Both the position numbers and the translations under genes were made by a program. From Fulvivirga sp. M361 (GTDB lineage: Bacteria > Bacteroidota > Bacteroidia > Cytophagales > Cyclobacteriaceae), in assembly GCF_007097395.1 (NCBI RefSeq), contig NZ_VKDC01000005.1, positions 401,813-465,812 on the forward strand: a stretch of DNA of 64,000 nucleotides, written 5' to 3'. Below the pieces are notes generated by a model, which had not been told where the DNA came from, did no database searches, and saw only the letters and a list, made by a program, of their open reading frames with translations. Shown piece after piece: positions 9,424 through 18,286 of the stretch; position 1 is the stretch's first letter, and every line of letters begins with the position of its first letter.

Positions 9424-10032
9424 TTAACCTGGATAATGATTCATTAACAGCCATCCACAGCCCATAAGATTCAGTGAAATCATCCCTGAAGGAGTTAAAG
9501 AGGATTTCAAATGTTTAAGGGTGGTGTGTAAATACCATTCTACCGTACGCGGTGAAAGGTTAAGTCTATTCGCGATCTCTTTATTGGTAAGGTTATCAAT
9601 GCGACTTAACTCAAAAACTACCTTATACTTCGCAGGAAGCTGGCCTAAGCTATTTTCAATGGTGCGTTGCAATTCATTCAGGTCAAGTTGCTCTTCCACA
9701 TTATTGTTGCCGATCAACTCCTGATATCTTGATTCATGTATATCCAATAATCTGATGTTACGAAGCTGCTTGAGTGCCTGAAACCTGGCTGCTTTAAATA
9801 AGAAGCCTGCCAAATTCTCAATTTCCAACTGTTCTATCCGGTTCCAAAGATCAAAGAACACTTCCTGAATGACATCTTGTGCCGCATCTTCATCTTTGAG
9901 CAGCTTGTAGGCCGCCTGAAACAGGTTATCCCAGTAGCGATCATAGATGATCTTAAAGGCTAATCTATTGCCTTTTTTCATCCTTGCAATTAACGCCGGA
10001 TCAGATAGTTCTTCGTTATTGTTAACAATCAT
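9424..10032 (-). CDS. ECF RNA polymerase sigma factor, FecI-like Bacteroidetes type
   Basis: A 202-residue sigma-70 factor of the extracytoplasmic-function class. Region 2 spans about residues 20-90 (AFKIIYDRYWDNLFQAAYKLLKDEDAAQDVIQEVFFDLWN), region 4 about 125-180 (LPAKYKVVFELSRIDNLTNKEIANRLNLSPRTVEWYLHTTLK, a helix-turn-helix). It is the first gene of the sigma-fecR-susC-susD-GDPD row and would activate susC/susD once FecR releases it. I found no clear target promoter by eye. Confidence 0.95.
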   Translation of the reverse strand: MIVNNNEELSDPALIARMKKGNRLAFKIIYDRYWDNLFQAAYKLLKDEDAAQDVIQEVFFDLWNRIEQLEIENLAGFLFKAARFQALKQLRNIRLLDIHESRYQELIGNNNVEEQLDLNELQRTIENSLGQLPAKYKVVFELSRIDNLTNKEIANRLNLSPRTVEWYLHTTLKHLKSSLTPSGMISLNLMGCGWLLMNHYPG

Positions 10033-10463
10033 CTAAGCAAACAATTATAAACAAAATACAGGAATTAAAAATAAATAGAAGGATGACGGGTGTTAAGAGA
10101 ACATTAAAAAATAACGGCTACTGACCTAAGGCGCTAAAGAGCATGGCGCATAGAGGAAAGACTGGATGCCAGGTTCTTCGCACTCGATGCGGACTGAAGT
10201 ATAAACTGTCCATTCAATTGTCCATAGTAAATCTTACCTCAAATGTCGGACATTACTTTACTTTCAAGTTGGACCAAATTGATCTCAGTCATGTAAAAAC
10301 GGATTTTCTTAAGTTGTCTACAGTATTTTTTGCGAAGAGATGATACGTACATCTCTAAAAGGCCGGAGTTTATCCTTGATGAACAGCATGCATTTAAGTT
10401 CAAGGGAAACCTGTTCAAAAACCGGTCAACTTTTTTAAAGAATTATTCAACCCTTCAAAATTC
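10033..10463. promoter_or_regulatory. Divergent intergenic region with TGTCCATT direct repeats and a palindrome
   Basis: This 431-base gap separates the sigma gene from the DUF285 gene and shows no credible CDS. It holds TGTCCAT at 10207 and 10219 (12-base spacing, both on the plus strand) and a perfect palindrome AATGTC-G-GACATT at 10242-10254. A similar 12-base-spaced TGTCCATT array lies before the secreted-protein gene at 30997. A regulator-binding role is inference. Confidence 0.4.
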
Positions 10464-11501
10464 ATGAAACAGATAATGCTTTTTATTTTTTTGGTTCTTT
10501 CAGGGTATGGGCTTTGTGCTAAAGAAACGTTACAAAGCGCCTTTATCACCCGTTGGAAAACGAATAACCCCGGTAGTTCAGGTAACAACCAGGTCACTAT
10601 ACCCAGTTCAGGTACCGGCTATCATTATACAGTGCATTGGGTTAAGGTAAATGATCCTTCTATTTCAGGGAAAGGGGCAGGCCCGTATACCGGTGACGTT
10701 ACACTCACTTTTCCAATAGCAGGTATCTACCGGGTAAGTATCTCCGGTGATTTTCCCCGCATCTTTTTTAACGACATCATGGATAAAGAAAAGATCCTTG
10801 CCGTTGAACAATGGGGAACCAACCCCTGGCAATCTATGCACCGGGCATTTCAGGGGTGCAGTAACCTTGCGGTAATGGCCGAGGATGTTCCCAACCTGCA
10901 AAATGTGACGGATATGAGTTATATGTTCAGCAAAGCCACTTCATTTGATCAGCCTATCGGGCTTTGGGATGTAAGTAATGTCACAAATATGAGTCATATG
11001 TTCTTTCAAGCCTATGCGTTTAATCAGTCCATTGAGGATTGGGATGTCGGTAAGGTTAAGGACATGAGTGTGATGTTCTTTGGCGCCTCTTCTTTTAACC
11101 AGTTTATCGGGAGTTGGGATGTAGGCAACGTAACCGATATGAGCGCTATGTTCTCTGTCGCTACTGCGTTTAACCAGGATATCGGGAATTGGGATATAAG
11201 TAGCACCATCAAGATGAGTAGACTGTTTAGAGGGGCAAGGAAATTCAACCAGTCACTTGGCAAATGGAATGTGAGTAAGGTGATCGATATGGGTTTTATG
11301 TTAAATGGTTCAGGCCTTTCCGTTGCTAACAATGATGCTACTTTAATGGGATGGGCAGCCCTTCCCTCGTTACAACATAACGTAAACCTGCAAGCATCCG
11401 GACTTCAGTATTGCAATGGCAAAACCGCCAGGAACACCCTGATGAATACCCATAACTGGAACATAAAAGATGAAGGGGCCAATTGCACTCTTATGCATTA
11501 A
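10464..11501 (+). CDS. Secreted DUF285 (BspA-like) repeat protein
   Basis: A 345-residue exported protein with a signal peptide (MKQIMLFIFLVLSGYGLCA) and a run of about six 25-residue repeats of the DUF285 type, each near the form NVTDMSYMF.ATSFNQPIGxWDVS (residues ~150-290). These repeats build a leucine-rich-repeat-like solenoid seen in surface proteins of many Bacteroidota. No T9SS signal, LPXTG or lipobox is visible; the C-terminus has two Cys (YCNGKTA and NCTLMH). Single gene, promoter region upstream with TGTCCATT repeats. Likely surface or extracellular; ligand unknown. Confidence 0.85.
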   Translation: MKQIMLFIFLVLSGYGLCAKETLQSAFITRWKTNNPGSSGNNQVTIPSSGTGYHYTVHWVKVNDPSISGKGAGPYTGDVTLTFPIAGIYRVSISGDFPRIFFNDIMDKEKILAVEQWGTNPWQSMHRAFQGCSNLAVMAEDVPNLQNVTDMSYMFSKATSFDQPIGLWDVSNVTNMSHMFFQAYAFNQSIEDWDVGKVKDMSVMFFGASSFNQFIGSWDVGNVTDMSAMFSVATAFNQDIGNWDISSTIKMSRLFRGARKFNQSLGKWNVSKVIDMGFMLNGSGLSVANNDATLMGWAALPSLQHNVNLQASGLQYCNGKTARNTLMNTHNWNIKDEGANCTLMH

Positions 11502-12061
11502 CAGTTGAAAATAAAGCAACACTGTTTACAGGTCAAATAAACTGAGCATGGACCAAGCCCAGTATGCCCGTCGAAATTATAATGGCAGACTGAGTTAAGC
11601 GGGAATGAACTTTCCGGTCAGAGAACTTAGCATTTGGGTATTTCCGGCGGTCTTCCCTTCTATGCTATGTTGGATATGTTAAACCACTCTGGTTTTCTGC
11701 CATCAATTATGATATCACACATACAGGGTGAGTTTACACTAAAAAAATAGTCTTTCTTTAACATCCCTTAAAGAATAGCTCGTTTGACTTATATGACAGT
11801 AAAAGGGGCTTTCCTGAAAATCGAAAAAACCCTTTTTAATTTGATATTCCTCGCCATTACTGATATATCTGACAACTTCTTTTGCTCTATACAATCTCAA
11901 ATGCTTAATAGAAAACTGAAAGAAGCTTATTTTGATACGGGTTCGCTAAATTGTTTTAGATATGTCGTAGTAAGAATGCTTTTCTATCTCCCTTTCAGGA
12001 TTACCTCGGATGTGTTTTCAAAATTTAATCCTGGTAAGCAAGGCAGTGAATTGTATGAACA
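11502..12061. other. Gene-free gap
   Basis: 560 bases between the DUF285 gene and the 3' end of the histidine kinase. A frame at 11784-12137 lacks any recognisable domain and runs into the kinase gene on the other strand, so it is not called. No strong hairpin, repeat or promoter stands out. Confidence 0.5.
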
Positions 12062-14248
12062 TCATTTGGGCCAGGTAAATTTGAAGGAAGAGCCCTTCCC
12101 CAGGTCAGAGGTCAGGGTAATTTTACCTCCGTTTTGACTTACTAATTTTTTTACAATGGAAAGCCCAATACCCGAACTGTCAATACCTTTTTTATTATGT
12201 GATTTTTTGAATAATTCAAAAATGGAAGACTGGGCATTTTTAGGTATCCCGGGGCCATTATCCGAAACGGTAAATTCATGAAAATTGACCTGAGAAGAAT
12301 AATTCACCTCAACCTGCCCATTATTTTTATCCTTGTGGTTGTATTTTACTGCATTGCTGATCAGGTTCGATAAGACTTGCTCTAACTGGGTTTTATTGCA
12401 AAGAAGATCGGGTATGTTTGGCATTACCTTTATTTCAACACCATTTTCATTATTGATATGGTCAATGATGGATTCAAGTAAAGTATTTACGTTTACCCTT
12501 TCTATTGCCACCCTCTGTTTTCCGGCTTTGGAATAGGCTAAAATACCATTAATTAATTCGTTCATTTTGACAGCCCTTTCCCTCATTAATCCAAAGTATT
12601 TTTTCAGGTCTCCCTCCAGGTTTGGGTAGTCATTTTCTATCATCGAGACTAAATTGGCAATTCCGCGTAACGGTGTTTTTAAATCATGGGAAGTAACGCT
12701 CGCAAAATGTCTCAACTCCTGATTCATCTCTTCCAATTCTCCCTTTTGCTCTTGAATAATCTTTTTCTGTCCATTGATAAATTTGAGTCGGTTGTAGACA
12801 AACCCAATAAACAATATAACCAGTATCAAACTGGATGTCAGGAATATGGTCTGCTGTTTTTGTTTTTCAGCTCTCAATAGAAGACGTTCTTTCTCAGCTT
12901 CACTGGCAGCTAACTGAGCTTCTTTCATCCTTTCCCGTTGCAGATCACGTATGCTATCGGCCAGTGCCTCTTTTTCATATTTATACTTATATTTCTGATG
13001 TATGGTAGCAGTGATGGTCTCCTCATTAAATACGCTATCTCGCATTTGAATATAAAGCTGATAGTATTTAAAGGCTTCCTGCCATTGGTTTTCTTTTCTG
13101 GCAACGTTGGTAAGTGTCTCTGCAGCATCTCGAATGTAAATAGGGTAATCCAGTTCTTTCGCCAGTACAAGGCTTTGCATAGCGTATATGCGTGCATCTT
13201 TCAGATCGCCCTGTAATAGCATTATATCCGCCATGCTATTGAGAGAATGAGAGATCCCTAGCTTATCATCAGACCCTTTTCTTATTTCCAAACCCTCAGC
13301 GTAATACTTCAGAGCTTTCTCTAATTCTCCAAGGCTTTTATAAATAGCGCCAATATTGCCTTTTGAAATAGCGATACCAGTCTTATCCCCCAGTTTGTCT
13401 TCAATAACCAGGCACTTTTGATAATATTCCAATGCCTTATCCCACTCACCGAGGTCTTTAAAAATAAGTCCTATGTTATTCAGACATGTCGCTATACCAT
13501 ATTCATCATTCAGCTCTGTCCGGATGGTAAGGCTCCTGTTATAACTCTCAAAAGCTTTACCTGTTTCTCCTTGTTTATAGTTGATATAACCAATGCCATT
13601 CAGAGCTGTGGCTATACCCCGTTGGTTTTGGATCTCCTCTTCTATCTTTAAACTGTTGTAATAATATTCCAGCGCTTTTTCTATCAATCCCTGATTAAGA
13701 AATATATAGCCGGTATTTATAAAAGTACCTGCCATGCCAGGTTTATCCTGTATCTCCTGCTGGATCTTAAGTGTCTTATCATAATATGCCAGAGCCTGAT
13801 CACTTTCTCCTTTAGAATTGTACAAATAACCTATATTGTTTAAGGCACCTGCATATGCTTTTTTGAAATGATGTAAGGTAGCGCTATCGCTTTCCTGCCC
13901 TAGTTTTCCAGCTATAAAATCATGGACCCATTGATTGTATTTTGGCCAAACGTTATCGTCCCAACTTTCTTCTACAATAACACTTATGGCATTGATACGG
14001 GTGGTATCAGAACGAGACCCGTGATAAATGTTCAAAACGGAGTCAATCAAAAGCCGGTCTTTTTGGGAAACATTTTGCAGATCAAGGCTGTCAATCAGAT
14101 AATACTTCACAGGCGCATAGTTCTGCCCATAACCGTCCATTTCAGTGAACAGCGAAATGACAATAAATATAATGCACAACCTCAACATCCCGGGGCAATT
14201 ACATTCAAAGCGTACTGTAAAGCTCATTAAACTGAGAAAGCATTTCAT
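12062..14248 (-). CDS. TPR-containing membrane sensor histidine kinase
   Basis: A 728-residue kinase. A signal or membrane segment is at residues 21-40, so translation may really begin at Met21 (14188). About seven tetratricopeptide repeats of ~40 residues (each with a LNNIGxIYxxxGExxKALEYYxxxL pattern) fill residues ~95-390 in the periplasm. A coiled coil and one membrane helix (IFLTSSLILVILFIGFVYN, ~475-495) lead to the HisKA domain with the phospho-acceptor in HDLKTPLRGI and the HATPase domain with N box NLISNAVKYNH, DNGPGIP (G1) and GIGLSIVKKL (G2). No receiver or response-regulator gene is adjacent, so the partner is elsewhere. The TPR region presumably senses a protein or peptide. Confidence 0.93.
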   Translation of the reverse strand: MKCFLSLMSFTVRFECNCPGMLRLCIIFIVISLFTEMDGYGQNYAPVKYYLIDSLDLQNVSQKDRLLIDSVLNIYHGSRSDTTRINAISVIVEESWDDNVWPKYNQWVHDFIAGKLGQESDSATLHHFKKAYAGALNNIGYLYNSKGESDQALAYYDKTLKIQQEIQDKPGMAGTFINTGYIFLNQGLIEKALEYYYNSLKIEEEIQNQRGIATALNGIGYINYKQGETGKAFESYNRSLTIRTELNDEYGIATCLNNIGLIFKDLGEWDKALEYYQKCLVIEDKLGDKTGIAISKGNIGAIYKSLGELEKALKYYAEGLEIRKGSDDKLGISHSLNSMADIMLLQGDLKDARIYAMQSLVLAKELDYPIYIRDAAETLTNVARKENQWQEAFKYYQLYIQMRDSVFNEETITATIHQKYKYKYEKEALADSIRDLQRERMKEAQLAASEAEKERLLLRAEKQKQQTIFLTSSLILVILFIGFVYNRLKFINGQKKIIQEQKGELEEMNQELRHFASVTSHDLKTPLRGIANLVSMIENDYPNLEGDLKKYFGLMRERAVKMNELINGILAYSKAGKQRVAIERVNVNTLLESIIDHINNENGVEIKVMPNIPDLLCNKTQLEQVLSNLISNAVKYNHKDKNNGQVEVNYSSQVNFHEFTVSDNGPGIPKNAQSSIFELFKKSHNKKGIDSSGIGLSIVKKLVSQNGGKITLTSDLGKGSSFKFTWPK

Positions 14249-14607
14249 TAAAAATATAACAAAACATTGATAATTAGACGATTACATTTCAATCAGGTAA
14301 TATAGTGCAGCGCCTTTAAGTAACCTGAGTATAGCAGATAAAAGAACAAAATGGGAATTACCAGTTTATACTGAACTTTGATGGTATTATAATTTTTCTC
14401 AACACTCGAGGTTTCTGTAAAGTAATTTTTATACGGGCCTCTGCGATCATCTCAGCATTTTCAACCACAACCTACGTATTTTGTTTTGCAAAAGTATCTA
14501 AGTAATAATCAATATTTATGTATTTATTAAAAGCACATATCAAATTTTTACATGCAAGGTTTAAATTCGTTTTAATATAAAGTTTACTATTTTATCACTC
14601 CTGACCT
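14249..14607. other. AT-rich gene-free gap
   Basis: 359 bases between the AraC gene stop and the kinase start, both on the minus strand. Very AT-rich, as expected for a promoter region of the kinase, but I see no specific element I can defend. Confidence 0.4.
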
Positions 14608-15618
14608 TCAGTTTTTTAACCCTTTTACATAATTCATAGGAGAAAGACCTTTCCATTTTTTAAATGCTCTGACAAAAGCACTTGATTCCGAATACCCTAA
14701 CAAGTAAGCTATTTCATCCATCAGAAGCCCATCTTCCACTAAGTGCCTCAAAGCTATTGTCATTTTTATTTCGGTCTGTACATCAGAAAATTTCAACTTT
14801 CTGTCCCTCAACCTACGTTGTAGCGTGCGTACTGTTATACTCATGGCCATGGCCACCTCTTTTTGCTTGGGAAATTGAGTTCCATCAATATTTACTAAGA
14901 TCGCTTTTTTCATCTCCGTTAATAGCTCGTCTGCCTCTCCGGGTTTTCGGAGTTCATCTTCCGCTTTCCTTTTCAACTTCTTAAGCAAACCATAGTCAGA
15001 GGTGGATATTGGCTTTTTTAACAGGTCTCTGCTAAATTGTATCTCTCCGAATGGATGATCGTATTCCAGAGAACAATTAAATATCCGATAGTATTCATGG
15101 ACCATTTTCGGACGTTTAAAAGGGACTTTTACTTTATGTGGATAATACCTGAAACCGGTTAAGAACTGAAGTGACTTCATCGTGCTCACTAAAGCGGCAT
15201 CCAGGTTATGTCTCCTGACCTGGGCAGACCTGATCTCCCAATCCGGATTATTCCTGAATATTACAGAAAAATAGCCTTGTGCATCTTCATATAATTGACA
15301 ATCCATAGAATCGCTGATCAATCTGCTATAAGCAACTGCATTTGAAAATGCCTCCTCTATAGTCAGGCTTTTCTGCATAATCTCATCAACGGGCTGAGTA
15401 GCCTTTAATAAAAAGTATTCACCAAGATGCAACCCAAAACTATCATCTTTAGTAGCTTCAACAGCCAGTTTTACAAATTCCACTACCACATCATATCCCA
15501 CTGTTTCATCAGGATTTGATCTCAATTTATCCACCATCGATTTAAACAACTCCTGATCTGCCCCCAGCCGCACCGAAAAATCCACAATATCGTCCAGGAA
15601 GAACCGGTTAAAATACAT
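14608..15618 (-). CDS. AraC-family regulator with arabinose-binding-like N-terminus
   Basis: A transcription factor of 336 residues from the chosen ATG at 15618; the frame can be extended to a TTG at 15702, but that would overlap the divergent gene and add a tail the family lacks. Residues ~10-190 match the N-terminal domain found with OruR/VirF-type regulators (VGYDVVVEFVKLAVEATKDDSFGLHLGEYF, then SRLISDSMDCQL). The C-terminal AraC helix-turn-helix pair covers ~240-336 (KEVAMAMSITVRTLQRRLRDRKLKF and DEIAYLLGYSESSAFVRAFKKWKGLSP). Likely regulates the divergent membrane-protein gene at 15693 or itself; ligand unknown. Confidence 0.9.
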   Translation of the reverse strand: MYFNRFFLDDIVDFSVRLGADQELFKSMVDKLRSNPDETVGYDVVVEFVKLAVEATKDDSFGLHLGEYFLLKATQPVDEIMQKSLTIEEAFSNAVAYSRLISDSMDCQLYEDAQGYFSVIFRNNPDWEIRSAQVRRHNLDAALVSTMKSLQFLTGFRYYPHKVKVPFKRPKMVHEYYRIFNCSLEYDHPFGEIQFSRDLLKKPISTSDYGLLKKLKRKAEDELRKPGEADELLTEMKKAILVNIDGTQFPKQKEVAMAMSITVRTLQRRLRDRKLKFSDVQTEIKMTIALRHLVEDGLLMDEIAYLLGYSESSAFVRAFKKWKGLSPMNYVKGLKN

Positions 15619-15692
15619 ACTCACTTTTTGTCGTAAAATGTCAATTCCATCAATCAATCTAGTGCTATTTTTGTAAAAAACAAGTTTCAGGT

Positions 15693-16097
15693 ATGAAAAC
15701 AAAATACTTCATTATCTCCACTGCTACGGCATTTTTGATCAGTAATGTACTTACCACTCTTTGGTATATGATGATGGATGGCCCCAACTATGTTCCTTTT
15801 CGGAGAGAGGAAATAAACTACGGAATGCTTATGCTCAATCACCTGCTGTATGCCGGGTTAATGGTATATTTCTATCCCTTCTTCTATGCTAAAAAGCCCT
15901 CACTATTTGAGGCTTTTACCTTTGGAGCATTGATTTCAGCCTTGATGTTCATTCCTCAGGCACTGGTCATCAGAAGTATCTGGACCGTTGACATTAACAT
16001 GATATTTGTCCTGAATACCATTGCCCATTTGATCATTGGTGGGTTGATGGCCATAATGATCTATTTCATCTTACGAAAAAGGTTGATGAATGCTTAA
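15693..16097 (+). CDS. Small four-helix membrane protein of unknown function
   Basis: 134 residues with four predicted membrane helices (about 5-25, 45-62, 75-93 and 103-125). I do not recognise the family. It is transcribed divergently from the AraC gene with a 74-base shared promoter region, so the AraC protein may control it. A short basic tail (LRKRLMNA) lies after helix 4, suggesting a cytoplasmic C-terminus. Confidence 0.7.
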   Translation: MKTKYFIISTATAFLISNVLTTLWYMMMDGPNYVPFRREEINYGMLMLNHLLYAGLMVYFYPFFYAKKPSLFEAFTFGALISALMFIPQALVIRSIWTVDINMIFVLNTIAHLIIGGLMAIMIYFILRKRLMNA

Positions 16098-16185
16098 TAT
16101 GAAAAGCGCTTCATGCAGGTATGTGATCGAATCATCGGACGTCACCATTTTCCGGATCAATACGTACAGGACCTCCACCGCAAGG

Positions 16186-17394
16186 CTAAAAATACTTCGT
16201 CAATGAAAACTGCAAAAAGCTATCCTGACGTAACACATAGGTAAACTCGGACGGATCAACATTTTCAAAAAACCGCGCCTCAACCGCACCGCTGAATGAA
16301 CTACCAATCCTTCTTTCAGCCTCTATAAAGTATAGCTGCGTTGTTCTTTCAACGTCAAAAATACCGCCTAACAGCAACTGGGTATCTTGTGTATCATTGA
16401 AGGCAAGCCGGACTCCGGTAAAAACGTCGCTTTGTAATCCGCTTAATGCAATATTATCACGGTCATCATAAAGGTATTCGGCCAGTAAACCGATATCTAT
16501 TCCAGTGTTTTTAACATTACCAAAAGTGTATTCTATTCCTGCGGCCAGCGCCAGGATATCCTGAAACTCATTTTGCCGGTAGATAGCTTCTACTTTCCAT
16601 AATGCAGCACCGGTAGTCAGTTGAGCATCCAGTCCGGCTTGTTGGATCGTTCCATAAAGCGCATTAAAAGTACTTAAGTCATTGATCACGGGTTCTCGTC
16701 CTACCCCATTAAAATAAGATAAACCAAAATCCAGGACACCTACATAATGGGACCATCGAAATGCTAAAGAAGGCCGCCATTCCTCCGCATTACTTTCAAA
16801 GGAAAAGTCACGACTGTCAATCACTAGTCCATCTTCTGAGCCTGGCCTTAATCTCCCCTCCCTCCCCGGGAAAACCCTTTTTCGAAAGTAGGGCATGACA
16901 AATACGTCAAACGTACCAATTTTGGTGAACTGAGAGAAATGGACCATAAACTCCCCCAGCTTTTGCTCTCCATCAAAGCTTTCCACTGCATCGGTCTGAT
17001 TGATGATATCAACGAGATGGACTGATTCTGTCTTTCCCCAAAACACCTTTTTTACCCCCACTGACACTTCCGTAGCCCCTTTCACGCGTTGCCAGTACAA
17101 TTCCCGAACATCAAAATGTGTTCTGCGATTGTCGTGCTGGTCCCATCGAAAAAACCCGACTGCCTTAAAGCTCTGCTCGCCTCCTGACCATTCAAGATAA
17201 TATTCAGGCTGGATGGATGCCGACAGGTAGTTGTTTTTTTGTCCCGAATAAATGCCATCATTAAAAAAAGTGCGATTGCTGATCTCAAGTTCAAGGCCGA
17301 AATCACGATAGACCTTATCCGCCTTTTGCTGTGCCAAAGAAGAGGACATAATGATCGATAAGCACCAGATCATAGGTATCCGTAACTGTTGCAT
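16186..17394 (-). CDS. Outer-membrane beta-barrel protein of an MMPL export module (DUF1302-like)
   Basis: 402 residues with a signal peptide ending near SLAQQ and regular alternating beta strands typical of a barrel (for example YYLEWSGGEQSFKAVGFFRWD, VSVGVKKVFWGK), ending in a phenylalanine (QFSLTKYF) as outer-membrane barrels do. It follows the LolA-like gene by 72 bases and the MMPL permease gene before it. In proteobacteria, MMPL permeases often sit beside DUF1302 barrels and DUF1329 proteins; this trio looks like the same arrangement, which is inference. Probable role: outer-membrane exit or insertion point for the exported lipid-like substrate. Confidence 0.75.
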   Translation of the reverse strand: MQQLRIPMIWCLSIIMSSSLAQQKADKVYRDFGLELEISNRTFFNDGIYSGQKNNYLSASIQPEYYLEWSGGEQSFKAVGFFRWDQHDNRRTHFDVRELYWQRVKGATEVSVGVKKVFWGKTESVHLVDIINQTDAVESFDGEQKLGEFMVHFSQFTKIGTFDVFVMPYFRKRVFPGREGRLRPGSEDGLVIDSRDFSFESNAEEWRPSLAFRWSHYVGVLDFGLSYFNGVGREPVINDLSTFNALYGTIQQAGLDAQLTTGAALWKVEAIYRQNEFQDILALAAGIEYTFGNVKNTGIDIGLLAEYLYDDRDNIALSGLQSDVFTGVRLAFNDTQDTQLLLGGIFDVERTTQLYFIEAERRIGSSFSGAVEARFFENVDPSEFTYVLRQDSFLQFSLTKYF

Positions 17395-17466
17395 AATTGG
17401 TAAAATGAGGTAGGTAGTAAAATAGTGCTGGCAGACGAATCCACCAGCACAAACAAAGTATGATGA

Positions 17467-18255
17467 TTACCTGGACGCCCGAATTAACGAGTTTTGGTTA
17501 AAGTCATCTTCGGATAACCCGGTCTTAAAGGTGTAGTTGTTAAAAAAGAGTTCCGTTTCTTTTCCAGTCTGATGGTTGACCATAAAAAACTTATCAGCAC
17601 GCCAGTGTTTATCCAGATATTGCTTATAACCGGAATAGGTCAATGTTTTTAACTTTTCCCCTTTCCTGTCAAAGAACTCCACTTTCTCAAGTCTATACCC
17701 CTTATCTTTATTATAATGAGCTATCCGCTTTTTATACCCTGACTTTGGATCTACCGGGTATTGCTCTACTATATCAACTTTATCGCCATTAAGGCTTATT
17801 TCCTGCAAATACTTGTATTTATACTTCTCTACTTCATCCGATGACAGGTCTTCGTAAGCAAATTCACTTCCCATGAACGGGCCGGACTTGTTGCTTGACG
17901 AAATTCTTTTCACCCTCTTAATGGAAGGCAGGTACAGCCACTGGTCATCTGAACCTATTTTATGCGTATACGTCAATGTAGCGGTTCCTTTTACATCTTT
18001 AGGACTATTAAAAACAACCATTGATTTATCTCCGTCTTCTGTCAGTTCATACGTCTTGTTTTGCAGGAAACGTTCGCTTTCCTGCCCCTGCCTGTTTCTC
18101 AGTATCATTTTCAAATCTACTACTGATGAAACGAAACCCTCATCGGCTTTAGTGGCTTTGACCGCTACGTTAAGGCCTTTTTCTTCCGGTGTTTGTGCAG
18201 CACCAAATGTTACTACTGCACTGAGTAATACAAATGTTATTGTAAGTACTTTCAT
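17467..18255 (-). CDS. LolA-like outer-membrane lipoprotein-sorting family protein
   Basis: 262 residues with a cleavable signal peptide (VTFGAAQ). The body matches the LolA-like family (PF17131 type): FLQNKTYELTEDGDKSMVVFNSPKDVKGTATLTY, then LPSIKRVKRISSSNKSGPFMGSEFAYEDLS. This fold is an open half-barrel that carries a lipid chain through the periplasm. It lies 31 bases after the MMPL permease gene and just before the barrel gene, consistent with a periplasmic shuttle between the two membranes. This is not the housekeeping LolA. Confidence 0.85.
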   Translation of the reverse strand: MKVLTITFVLLSAVVTFGAAQTPEEKGLNVAVKATKADEGFVSSVVDLKMILRNRQGQESERFLQNKTYELTEDGDKSMVVFNSPKDVKGTATLTYTHKIGSDDQWLYLPSIKRVKRISSSNKSGPFMGSEFAYEDLSSDEVEKYKYKYLQEISLNGDKVDIVEQYPVDPKSGYKKRIAHYNKDKGYRLEKVEFFDRKGEKLKTLTYSGYKQYLDKHWRADKFFMVNHQTGKETELFFNNYTFKTGLSEDDFNQNSLIRASR

Positions 18256-18286
18256 TTTAAAATCTTTTCTGTTGAATTAATGTAAA

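Noticed and set aside
10143-10343. Possible 66-residue gene in the sigma-DUF285 gap
   Set aside because: No domain, composition unlike a protein, and it overlaps the repeats and palindrome of a regulatory region.
11784-12137. Possible 117-residue gene at the histidine-kinase 3' end
   Set aside because: No recognisable domain and its last 75 bases run antisense through the kinase coding sequence.
15619-15702. TTG start for the AraC gene
   Set aside because: It would overlap the divergent membrane-protein gene and adds residues absent from the family.
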